Shown: piece by piece, positions 1-6,212 of the stretch
Layout of the letters: every line of letters starts with the position of its first letter
Position numbering within the stretch: position 1 is the stretch's first letter
Source of the DNA: Halieaceae bacterium
GTDB taxonomy: Bacteria > Pseudomonadota > Gammaproteobacteria > Pseudomonadales > Halieaceae
Reading direction: 5' to 3'
Assembly (NCBI GenBank): GCA_009886815.1
Contig: QXYP01000142.1
Span: 1 to 7,297, forward strand
Length of the DNA stretch: 7,297 bases
Notes under the pieces: model-generated
The model's database searches: none
Seen by the model: the letters and a program-made list of their open reading frames with translations, nothing else
Told to the model about the DNA's origin: nothing
Made by a program: the position numbers and the translations under genes

Positions 1-531
1 AATATCGAGCAGGCCGTAATTACCCGCCGTCGCACGAATGTAGCCGCCAAGATCCTTACCGGGCTTCGCCGTCACCATATTAATAACGCCGGCCGTAGCG
101 CCACGCCCATACAGCGTCCCCTGAGGCCCGCGTAATACTTCAAGCTGGGCGAGATCAAACATGCCCATCAACTGGGCCGCCGGTCGAGGAATAATGGCCC
201 CGTCTTGCAAAAAGGCAACCGCGCCCTCACCACCAATATCAATACTGGTCATACCAATGCCGCGCATGAATACCCGGGCAAAACCAAATTGATCACCGAT
301 GGAGAGGTTAGGCACATCAACAATCATGTCGCGTACCGACTGCACGCCTCCGGGAACAATGTCCTCACCGCCAATCACATTTGCGGCCGCTGCTAGATCG
401 GTGACCGAAACATCTTTTTTTGAGGCCGTCACCACCACTTCTTCAAGGGTGGGTTGAGCCAACGCCTGAGCTGTCATAACAGCCGCACTGCTGAGCGCCA
501 AAAACCTGGGGAAATATTTTTTTATTTTCAT
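1..531 (-). CDS. TonB-dependent outer-membrane receptor, N-terminal part (signal peptide, TonB box, plug); runs off the left edge
   Basis: Only the first 177 residues lie in the window; the beta-barrel is beyond the left edge. The start is a basic, hydrophobic signal peptide with a likely cleavage after AQALA (residues 21-25). A TonB-box-like segment, LEEVVVTA (29-36), follows, and then a plug domain ending in the family hallmark RGPQGTLYGRGATAGVINMV (134-153). Known members import large or scarce ligands across the outer membrane using TonB/ExbBD energy. I chose the ATG at 531 over the in-frame ATG at 537 because AGGAG at 540-544 lies 8 nt from the former and only 2 nt from the latter. The gene is 40 nt downstream of the ligase on the same strand, so it may be the last gene of that operon; the ligand could be the substrate of the pathway, but cobalamin or an iron chelate cannot be excluded. 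The plug type resembles the many uncharacterised receptors of marine proteobacteria. Confidence 0.93.
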   Translation of the reverse strand, partial: MKIKKYFPRFLALSSAAVMTAQALAQPTLEEVVVTASKKDVSVTDLAAAANVIGGEDIVPGGVQSVRDMIVDVPNLSIGDQFGFARVFMRGIGMTSIDIGGEGAVAFLQDGAIIPRPAAQLMGMFDLAQLEVLRGPQGTLYGRGATAGVINMVTAKPGKDLGGYIRATAGNYGLLDI

Positions 532-539
532 GGGCATTA

Positions 540-544
540 CTCCT
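540..544 (-). promoter_or_regulatory. Ribosome binding site deciding the receptor start
   Basis: Read on the minus strand this is AGGAG, 8 nt before the ATG at 531. It would be only 2 nt before the alternative ATG at 537, so it supports the shorter protein, which begins MKIKKYF. Confidence 0.7.
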
Positions 545-571
545 CGCTTCACAACTTTAGATTTATAACCC

Positions 572-2197
572 TTATTGGGCCGATAGTGTTTCGCGTTTAA
601 ACTGTAGGCCAATGGCCGCTCTATCCCAGGTATCGCTGGTGACACCCTCGTTTCTTAATACATGTTTCATCACTTTTGATGACGGCGTTTTAGGCAGCTC
701 GTCAAGAATCCGTATGTACCGGGGCACCATGAAGTGCGCCATACGCTCACCTAAAAAGCGCACCAGCGTTTCAGCATCGATAGCCTGTCCCTCGACTGGT
801 GCAACCGCCACCATGACCTCATCTTCACCCACGTCACTGGGTACCGCATAGGCAGCAGCTTCTCGGACAGCTTCATAGGCGACAACTTCGGCTTCAACTT
901 CAAAAGATGAAATATTCTCACCTCGTCTGCGGATGGCATCTTTCATGCGATCGACAAAATAATAGTAGCCGTCGTTATCAACGCGAAAACAATCTCCCGT
1001 ATGAAACCAACCGTTACGCCAAGCCTCTGCCGTGGCATCGCTTTGCTTGTAGTACCCCGAATTCATTCCCCATGGACGGTCGGTGCGAACGATCATTTCG
1101 CCGATTTCGCCGACAGGCACCTCGCAATCGTGTTCGTCTACCAGTCGCACATCGACGCCGTCGCGTTTACGACCACAAGTGCCACGCTTAGTGGGATTCG
1201 CTTCAGAGACAATGGGAGAACTTACCTCTGTCATATTGAAAATGGTGTAAACATCTGGCCCAAAACGTGTCTTAAAGTCTGCACAGGTTTCCGTCAAAGG
1301 CACTATAAAAACCAGCCGCACATCATGATCTTGGTCGGTATCCGCTGGCGGCTGCTTCAACAAAAACGTACTCATGACACCCAGCAAAAACACCACCGTC
1401 GTTTTAGATGAACGCACAAAGGGCCAAAACGTGTCCGTTGAAAAGCCGTCAGAAACAGCAATGGAACCGCCTCTCGCCAACATCACGAAAATCACACCCA
1501 TACCGCCAATATGAAAGATAGGCATATTGATCAGAAAGCGATCCTCACCCGTCACGAATGGCCAGCTCTCAGGGCCTGCGTTGGTAAAGATGTGCAGATA
1601 TGACGACAACACCCCTTTTGAGGGGCCGGTCGTACCCGAAGTGAAAATAATGGATTGGGTATCCCAAGGTTCGATAGGCCGCTCAAGCTCCGGGGGCGTC
1701 GCATTAGCGTCACTGACTGCAGACCAAGGCGTGCCTTGGTAACCCTGAGGAACCGAGTCGTCACCCAAGCACACCACCTGATTAAGGTTGGGACAGGTCA
1801 CCTCTCCAAGGCGTTCTAAAAGTTGTGTGTGGGCCACCAAAATCTTGGCGTCAGAGAGGTTAAGCGTATGCTCCAGCACCTTACCCTTGAAGGCTGTATT
1901 CAGGGGTACAAACACGGCACCTAAATAATTGAGTGCAAAAAAAGTAAGGATTGCCTCCTTGCCGTCGAACATCCACACCGCAACATGATCACCACGGGCA
2001 ACCCCCACTTGCGCAAAGCCACCGGCCAACTGCTGGACGCGAGTGAGTAAATCTCTGTAGGTCCACTCTTCGCCATCTTGAAAAACCGCAAAAACCTGCT
2101 CAGGTTTTTCGTCAGCCCAACGCTGCAGTAAATAGCGTGTTACGCAATGATCGCGCCCAGGAATGCGCGGATCTGAAGTTGATGTTTGCGCACTCAT
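572..2197 (-). CDS. AMP-forming acyl-CoA ligase (ANL superfamily, CaiC-like)
   Basis: A complete 541-residue enzyme of the usual length for the family. It would adenylate a carboxylic acid with ATP and transfer the acyl group to CoA in the cytoplasm. The motifs are in order: phosphate-binding loop FTSGTTGPSKG (185-195), A5-type NMTE (321-324), GWFHTGD (396-402), and the hinge region with DRMKD and RRRGENIS (416-430). The C-terminal catalytic lysine appears to be K508 in PKTPSSKVMK, where many relatives have TGK or SGK. The segment around the hinge and GENIS most resembles crotonobetaine/carnitine-CoA ligases and related uncharacterised ligases, but the substrate cannot be read from this. Its ATG overlaps the TGA of the TetR gene in an ATGA, which suggests translational coupling, and only a weak purine stretch precedes it. 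It probably supplies the acyl-CoA substrate for the divergently encoded mutase (inference). Confidence 0.95.
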   Translation of the reverse strand: MSAQTSTSDPRIPGRDHCVTRYLLQRWADEKPEQVFAVFQDGEEWTYRDLLTRVQQLAGGFAQVGVARGDHVAVWMFDGKEAILTFFALNYLGAVFVPLNTAFKGKVLEHTLNLSDAKILVAHTQLLERLGEVTCPNLNQVVCLGDDSVPQGYQGTPWSAVSDANATPPELERPIEPWDTQSIIFTSGTTGPSKGVLSSYLHIFTNAGPESWPFVTGEDRFLINMPIFHIGGMGVIFVMLARGGSIAVSDGFSTDTFWPFVRSSKTTVVFLLGVMSTFLLKQPPADTDQDHDVRLVFIVPLTETCADFKTRFGPDVYTIFNMTEVSSPIVSEANPTKRGTCGRKRDGVDVRLVDEHDCEVPVGEIGEMIVRTDRPWGMNSGYYKQSDATAEAWRNGWFHTGDCFRVDNDGYYYFVDRMKDAIRRRGENISSFEVEAEVVAYEAVREAAAYAVPSDVGEDEVMVAVAPVEGQAIDAETLVRFLGERMAHFMVPRYIRILDELPKTPSSKVMKHVLRNEGVTSDTWDRAAIGLQFKRETLSAQ

Positions 2198-2883
2198 AGT
2201 TTCCCTACCCCTTTGACACCGCCCTCTTCATGTCGCAGCGGTAAAATATCGCTCTGGACTTTCTGGGCCGCGCCCACTGCCGAAAACACCATCCTAAGGG
2301 TATGGCTAATAATTTGGTGCCTGGTGCGCTTACCACCCGCGCGATACCACAGGGCCACCCACGTCATCATGCCACCAATGGTATTGGCAGTGAGTACCGC
2401 GTCGAACACCTCAAATTCTCCAGTCCTTCGACCTTGCTCTAGCAACGTGGCTAATTTGTGATCGAACAGACTTCGGTGCTCACGAATTTCTCTAGCCTGC
2501 ATTTCGTCAAGATTTTTTTCTTCCCGCTCGTAAACAACAATAAATTCTTGATAGTCAAAAATAATCGCCAAAACCGCTTCTACCAGGCGGCCTAACCGTT
2601 CCGTCGCGGTCGCCGTGCTGTCGTCGAGGATGGGCTCGATAGCGGCCAAAGATTGCAAAATACCCGTTCTGCAAATGTCATATAGCAGCTCAGCTTTGTT
2701 GGCATAGTGGGTATAGAGAAAGGGTTTGGTGACGTCGAGGCGTTGGGCAATTGCATCAAGCGTAGTGCCTTCATAACCTAGCTGAAAGAACAGATGACTG
2801 GCTTCCTCACGGATACGCCGGCGCTTGAAATCGGTGACCTCATGCTTGAGATTACTTTGCGCAAGTTTCACCGCCGCTGTCAT
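2194..2883 (-). CDS. TetR/AcrR-family transcriptional regulator
   Basis: A 229-residue protein, close to typical TetR length. Its N-terminal DNA-binding domain spans about residues 20-70. The helix-turn-helix core is TLDAIAQRLDVTKPFLYTHY (41-60), followed by ANKAELL, which is diagnostic of the family. The rest is a helical ligand-binding domain; GGMMTWVALWYRAGG (170-184) recalls the C-terminal domains of TetR regulators of lipid and acyl-CoA catabolism such as the KstR2 group, though that is resemblance only. The gene lies between the dehydrogenase, whose stop is 2 nt upstream, and the ligase, whose start it overlaps by 4 nt. It is therefore probably autoregulated within the operon. An operator in the divergent region at 4065-4178 would let it control both operons, and the inducer would plausibly be a CoA thioester or acid of the pathway (inference). 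The start has only a weak ribosome binding site and may depend on coupling to the dehydrogenase. Confidence 0.93.
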   Translation of the reverse strand: MTAAVKLAQSNLKHEVTDFKRRRIREEASHLFFQLGYEGTTLDAIAQRLDVTKPFLYTHYANKAELLYDICRTGILQSLAAIEPILDDSTATATERLGRLVEAVLAIIFDYQEFIVVYEREEKNLDEMQAREIREHRSLFDHKLATLLEQGRRTGEFEVFDAVLTANTIGGMMTWVALWYRAGGKRTRHQIISHTLRMVFSAVGAAQKVQSDILPLRHEEGGVKGVGKL

Positions 2884-2885
2884 GT

Positions 2886-4064
2886 TTAGCGAACCTGTTC
2901 CAAGATACTTCGCACATCGGCGGGACCCGTTATTTCACGGGGGTTGGTGCGCGACCAAAAATCCAACATGGTGTACTCGGCGATCAGGTCGAGTTGGTCA
3001 TCAGTAACACCCACCTCTCCTAGCGTGCGGGGCATACCAAGACCTCGAATAAAATCATCTAAAACGGCGCTGGCATCGTCACCCGGCCGGCCAAAACTGT
3101 TGCTGATTTTATTTTGCTTAGCTCCAGTGACTGTTTTGTTAAATGCGAGGACTGCCGGCGCCATAACACATGAGCAATAACCATGAGGAACATCGGCCGT
3201 GCCACCTAAAACGTGACCAATAGCATGGCTAGCCCCCATCGGAACCCCACCAATAATTGGGATCATTGACTGCCAGGCACCTATTTGACAGCGCAAGCGC
3301 GCGTCAAGGTTGGCCGGGTCTGCTTTAACTTCAGGCATTGCCTGGCTGAGCAAGCGAAGGGCGCTTTCCGCCACGCCATCACAAAAATAACTCGAATGAT
3401 TTGAGCTCAGAGATTCCAAAGCATGATCAACCGCGCGTACGCCTGTGGAATGCCAGAGCCACTCTGGCGTGTGTACGGTGAGTGCTGGATCTAGGACAAT
3501 GGCTACGGGTGCCATCATACGATGGGTATAGCCCTGCTTCTTATTTTCATGGTCATCGGTCACACCGCCCATGGTGTTGAATTCACCCCCAGACAGCGTT
3601 GTTGGACAGCAAATTACGCGGATATCGGGACCTTCAAAAACCGGTGCCACGGTGTCGCCGTTGTCATCGACGAATACGTAGAACCCCTCAAAATCTTCGT
3701 GAGTGGTGATGTTGTGTTTGAGACCTAGCGCTATCACTTTCCCTGCGTCGGTAACAGAACCCCCGCCCACCGTAATGATCAGATCTGCGTCCACTGATCG
3801 CGCAGCTTCAATCGCCTTTAACACGTCAGTTCGCGGGGCGTGGGCGGCTATACCATCATAGGTCTGTGCCAGACGCGCACCCAAAGCCGATTCAATTTCA
3901 GCAATCTCGTTGGTGCTGTTACGCAATGTGGTACTGACTAAAAGAAAAACCCGCTGCGCCCCCAAAAGCTGGGCCTCTTCGCCGAGAGTCTCGGCGGCTC
4001 GGCGCCCCATGTGAACCCGCTCAGTCGCAGTTAAGCCCAGTGTTGATGCGTCGTATCCAAACAC
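2886..4064 (-). CDS. Iron-containing alcohol dehydrogenase family oxidoreductase (maleylacetate-reductase-like)
   Basis: A 392-residue protein, of normal length for the group III (iron-type) dehydrogenase fold. The N-terminal dinucleotide-binding half carries VGGGSVTDAGK (99-109) and PTTLSGGEFN (154-163). The C-terminal helical half carries the metal-site motifs. By alignment with FucO, His214, His280 and His294 match the three histidine ligands, but the usual aspartate position, four residues before His214, is Arg210 (TGVRAVDHALE). This points to the divergent branch near maleylacetate reductases, where metal dependence is altered or absent, so iron should not be assumed. It would reduce or oxidise an alcohol, aldehyde or keto intermediate with NAD(P)(H) in the cytoplasm. 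The start is GTG, backed by AGGGG at 4071-4075 with a 6-nt gap. It is the first gene of the leftward operon. The substrate is unknown. Confidence 0.92.
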   Translation of the reverse strand: MFGYDASTLGLTATERVHMGRRAAETLGEEAQLLGAQRVFLLVSTTLRNSTNEIAEIESALGARLAQTYDGIAAHAPRTDVLKAIEAARSVDADLIITVGGGSVTDAGKVIALGLKHNITTHEDFEGFYVFVDDNGDTVAPVFEGPDIRVICCPTTLSGGEFNTMGGVTDDHENKKQGYTHRMMAPVAIVLDPALTVHTPEWLWHSTGVRAVDHALESLSSNHSSYFCDGVAESALRLLSQAMPEVKADPANLDARLRCQIGAWQSMIPIIGGVPMGASHAIGHVLGGTADVPHGYCSCVMAPAVLAFNKTVTGAKQNKISNSFGRPGDDASAVLDDFIRGLGMPRTLGEVGVTDDQLDLIAEYTMLDFWSRTNPREITGPADVRSILEQVR

Positions 4065-4070
4065 AGCGTA

Positions 4071-4075
4071 CCCCT
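4071..4075 (-). promoter_or_regulatory. Ribosome binding site supporting the GTG start of the dehydrogenase
   Basis: Minus-strand AGGGG, 6 nt before a GTG codon. There is no ATG close by in frame, so this site is the main support for a non-ATG start. Confidence 0.6.
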
Positions 4076-4099
4076 ATGTTTATTTTTTTGGAGTTGTTG

Positions 4100-4151
4100 T
4101 ACTCAACGTATCAATTGCATACTCGAAAGTAAACATGTAGTACGCTGAGTA
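4100..4151. repeat. Spaced inverted repeat, candidate TetR operator
   Basis: The arms are TACTCAACG (4100-4108) and, on the opposite strand, TACTCAGCG (4151-4143). They match at 8 of 9 positions and are separated by 34 bp. TACTC also occurs once inside at 4120-4124. The arms are centred in the divergent intergenic region, where a repressor could act on both promoters. The spacing is longer than a single TetR-dimer site, so two half-occupied sites or chance are alternatives. Confidence 0.3.
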
Positions 4152-4162
4152 AAAAATGTGCC

Positions 4163-4169
4163 GGAGAGG
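4163..4169 (+). promoter_or_regulatory. Ribosome binding site deciding the mutase start
   Basis: GGAGAGG, 9 nt before the ATG at 4179. It lies inside the upstream GTG extension that begins at 4158, which has no comparable site before it, so the shorter protein is preferred. Confidence 0.75.
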
Positions 4170-4178
4170 TTTTACAAC

Positions 4179-5810
4179 ATGCGCCCAAAAGATCCACAAG
4201 ATACGGTGCAGGCTTGCTCAGATATTCCCCTTAAGTCCTATTACACGGCAGAAGATATTCCCGCTTCACACGCCGAACGCGTCAACGTGGCGCCGGGCGA
4301 GGCCCCGTATCACAGAGGCTTTCATCCATCGGGCTATCGATCCAAACCCTGGCGTATTTTTCAGCTCAGTGGCTTTGGTAAGCCCGAAGACGAGAATGAA
4401 CGCATCAAATTTTTGCTTAAAAACGGCGAGACCGGCTTCATCATGGAGCACGACCGTAATACGGCAGATCACTGCTACAACGTTGACCACCCAGAAGTAC
4501 TCGCGCGCAGAGAAGATGTCGGGCTGACGGGCGCGGTCATGCAAAGTGTGCGCGACACTGCCATCTGTCTTGACGGACTACCCATGGACACCAGCTTCGG
4601 CCATGCCGGCGGCGCGGTGGTACAACATGCGCCATTTGCGCTAGCCGCTTACTGGGCCGTTGCCAAAAAAAGAGGTTACGACCTGAGTACGCTAGCCGGC
4701 ACGGGGCAGAGCGACTTTAACCTAACTTATCTCGGGTGCGTCACCAAACAACAGATCCCCACCGATGCGGGGCTGCGCTTCAATGGCGACATCATTGAAT
4801 TCTGCACAGAACATCTCCCACGCTGGGTGCCTGTATCAATTGCCGGCTACAACGGCGCCGATACCGGTCTTACCCCGGATCAAGAGCTGGGAAGTTTGTT
4901 TGCTAATGCCGTGGAATACCTCGACGAAATCCAGTTGCGCGGGCGGATTCCCCTTGAAGTTGCCGCTAGGGGTTGTGGTGGCGTTAGCTTCAGGGCCTCG
5001 ATCAAAATCTTTGAGGAAGCGTGCAAGATGCGAGCCGCACGGCTTATGTGGTCCGACCTGCTTAAAGAACGCTACGACATCAAAGATGAGCGGGTTGCGA
5101 ATTTGAGAATTCACTGCGTAACAGCAGGCTCAAAAATGGCCTATCAACAGCCCATGAATAATCTGGTCCGCGGTGCCCTGATGGCTGTCAGTGCGGTGCT
5201 GGGTGGTGTGCAGTCACTCGGTGTGTCGGGCTACGATGAAGCCTTGTCCATTCCGTCCGAACACGCCCATCAGATGTCGGTTCGAATTCAGCAAATTCTC
5301 ATGGAGGAGACCGGGCTCACCGATGTCACCGATCCCCTAGGTGGATCTTATTATGTCGAAACTTTGACCGCGCAACTCGTTGAAAAATCCTGGGCTTTTT
5401 TTGAAGAAATACAAACACGAGGGGGTTATCTGGCCTGCCTTGATTCAGGGTGGCTTCACGCAAAAGCGGAAGAAAACCAGCACAAAGAATTTATGCAAAC
5501 CGAAAGTGGCGCGGCCAATATTGTTGGCGTGACGATGGCGCATGATGACAGTAGCCCCTTTGAAATAGACGGTTTTATCGGCACCGATGATGCTTTTGAC
5601 GTGGCGCTGGAGCGTCTCAAGGAAGTTAAACGGACTCGACACGAGAAAGGAGCCATGAGGGCACTCAAGGACTTAGAGCGTGTTTGCCGAGGCAGCGATA
5701 ATATTATGCCCGTTATGATGGACTGTCTTGAAGCCGAAGCGACTCTTGGCGAAGTGGGCGATGTATACCGAGAAGTCTTCGGTGACTGGCGCACACCGAT
5801 TCAGTGTTGA
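4179..5810 (+). CDS. Divergent methylmalonyl-CoA-mutase-family enzyme, catalytic (large) subunit
   Basis: A 543-residue protein corresponding to the catalytic TIM-barrel part of adenosylcobalamin-dependent acyl-CoA mutases, without the fused B12 domain. Family landmarks are YRSKPWRIFQLSGFG (53-67), LAGTGQSDF (172-180), VSIAGYNGADTG (219-230), VTAGSKMAYQQPMNNLVRG (314-332), GGVQSLGVSGYDEALSIP (342-359) and TDPLGGSYYVE (384-394). Such enzymes use a 5'-deoxyadenosyl radical to exchange a hydrogen with a thioester-bearing or similar group on the neighbouring carbon. Against P. shermanii MCM (recalled alignment), the substrate-contacting Tyr89 and Arg207 correspond to Tyr53 and Arg200, and both are kept. 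The near-invariant His244 of SGYH corresponds to Asn225. This argues for a separate subfamily, so methylmalonyl-CoA mutase should not be assigned. It heads an operon with the B12-binding subunit and the GTPase. Its substrate is unknown, but is probably a CoA thioester made by the neighbouring ligase. Confidence 0.93.
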   Translation: MRPKDPQDTVQACSDIPLKSYYTAEDIPASHAERVNVAPGEAPYHRGFHPSGYRSKPWRIFQLSGFGKPEDENERIKFLLKNGETGFIMEHDRNTADHCYNVDHPEVLARREDVGLTGAVMQSVRDTAICLDGLPMDTSFGHAGGAVVQHAPFALAAYWAVAKKRGYDLSTLAGTGQSDFNLTYLGCVTKQQIPTDAGLRFNGDIIEFCTEHLPRWVPVSIAGYNGADTGLTPDQELGSLFANAVEYLDEIQLRGRIPLEVAARGCGGVSFRASIKIFEEACKMRAARLMWSDLLKERYDIKDERVANLRIHCVTAGSKMAYQQPMNNLVRGALMAVSAVLGGVQSLGVSGYDEALSIPSEHAHQMSVRIQQILMEETGLTDVTDPLGGSYYVETLTAQLVEKSWAFFEEIQTRGGYLACLDSGWLHAKAEENQHKEFMQTESGAANIVGVTMAHDDSSPFEIDGFIGTDDAFDVALERLKEVKRTRHEKGAMRALKDLERVCRGSDNIMPVMMDCLEAEATLGEVGDVYREVFGDWRTPIQC

Positions 5811-5815
5811 GGAGG
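5809..5815 (+). promoter_or_regulatory. Strong ribosome binding site for the B12-binding subunit
   Basis: GAGGAGG overlaps the TGA stop of the mutase large subunit and lies 7 nt before a GTG codon. It decides for the GTG start over the ATG at residue 8, and it ties translation of the small subunit to that of the large one. Confidence 0.75.
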
Positions 5816-5822
5816 TAATCAC

Positions 5823-6212
5823 GTGAAGCCAAAGCGAATCCTAATGGCCAAAACCGGATTGGACGGTCACTGGCGTGGCCCAACCATTGTCGCCCGGGCA
5901 CTCCGCGATGCGGGTTTTGAAGTGATCATGATTGGCATGGCGACTACAGCAGAAATTGTTGCTGCAGCCATTGACGAAGATGTTGATTTGGTGGGGCTGA
6001 ATATAGGTGGCCACATCGATGTAGCACTGAGGGCCGTTGACGCGGTGCAATCTGCCGCGCCAGACATGCCGATCTTTGCCGGGGGGACCATTCCACCCCA
6101 TGCCTGCAAGCAGCTCGAGGCAAAGGGACTGGAGGTTTTCCCCCCCGGATCCATGTTGACCGACATTGTCGATTCAGCCAATCGGCTCACAGGGCTCAGC
6201 ACCGCACCATGA
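5823..6212 (+). CDS. Cobalamin-binding small subunit of the acyl-CoA mutase
   Basis: A 129-residue stand-alone B12-binding domain, similar in size to the small subunits of split mutases such as IcmB and HcmB. It carries the base-off/His-on motif DxHxxG as DGHWRG (14-19), where His16 would be the lower axial ligand of cobalamin. Lys10, Asp14 and His16 match the conserved KxGxDGH pattern. The glycine pair before IPP (AGGTIPP, 86-92) and PPGS (107-110) match the nucleotide-tail-binding end of the Rossmann-like fold. The second family motif, SxL in VSSLAxGH, is replaced by LNIGGH (59-64), which is about two residues shorter. It would hold adenosylcobalamin against the TIM barrel of the upstream gene product. 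The start is GTG after a strong ribosome binding site, and its stop overlaps the GTPase start. The identification is firm at family level. Confidence 0.93.
   Translation: MKPKRILMAKTGLDGHWRGPTIVARALRDAGFEVIMIGMATTAEIVAAAIDEDVDLVGLNIGGHIDVALRAVDAVQSAAPDMPIFAGGTIPPHACKQLEAKGLEVFPPGSMLTDIVDSANRLTGLSTAP

Larger units (their letters stand above)
4065..4178. promoter_or_regulatory. Divergent promoter/operator region between the two operons
   Basis: This 114-bp gap must hold start signals for both operons. It is AT-rich compared with the genes. It contains a spaced inverted repeat, TACTCAACG at 4100-4108 against TACTCAGCG read on the minus strand from 4151 to 4143 (8 of 9 matching). A further direct copy of the core, TACTC, lies at 4120-4124, and an imperfect TACT-CGAA-AGTA dyad spans 4120-4131. 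These are candidate sites for the TetR protein. Only weak -35/-10 matches are visible in either direction, for example TTGTAC at 4097-4102 followed by CATACT at 4118-4123. No exact promoter can be assigned. It is too short for a typical cobalamin riboswitch. Confidence 0.55.

Noticed and set aside
562..567. TATAAA on the minus strand as a -10 box for a separate receptor promoter
   Set aside because: No acceptable -35 element lies 16-18 nt upstream, and an AT-rich hexamer alone is weak evidence.
1001..1411. Plus-strand open frame of 136 codons inside the ligase gene
   Set aside because: It is antisense to conserved ligase motifs, has no ribosome binding site, and reads as low-plausibility protein; it is a shadow of the real gene.
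4158..4178. Upstream GTG extension of the mutase large subunit (7 extra residues)
   Set aside because: The strong GGAGAGG site falls inside the extension and fits the ATG at 4179; nothing comparable precedes the GTG.
4065..4178. Cobalamin riboswitch upstream of the B12-dependent mutase
   Set aside because: The region is only 114 bp, shared by two divergent promoters, and I see no B12-box-like conserved core.
4179..6212. Naming the mutase methylmalonyl-CoA, isobutyryl-CoA or 2-hydroxyisobutyryl-CoA mutase
   Set aside because: Active-site motifs differ: Asn replaces the near-invariant His, and the RIFQLSGF and GTGQSDF regions are divergent. The kept Tyr/Arg pair does not fit the 2-hydroxyisobutyryl- or isobutyryl-CoA types. 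Family-level naming is all the sequence supports.
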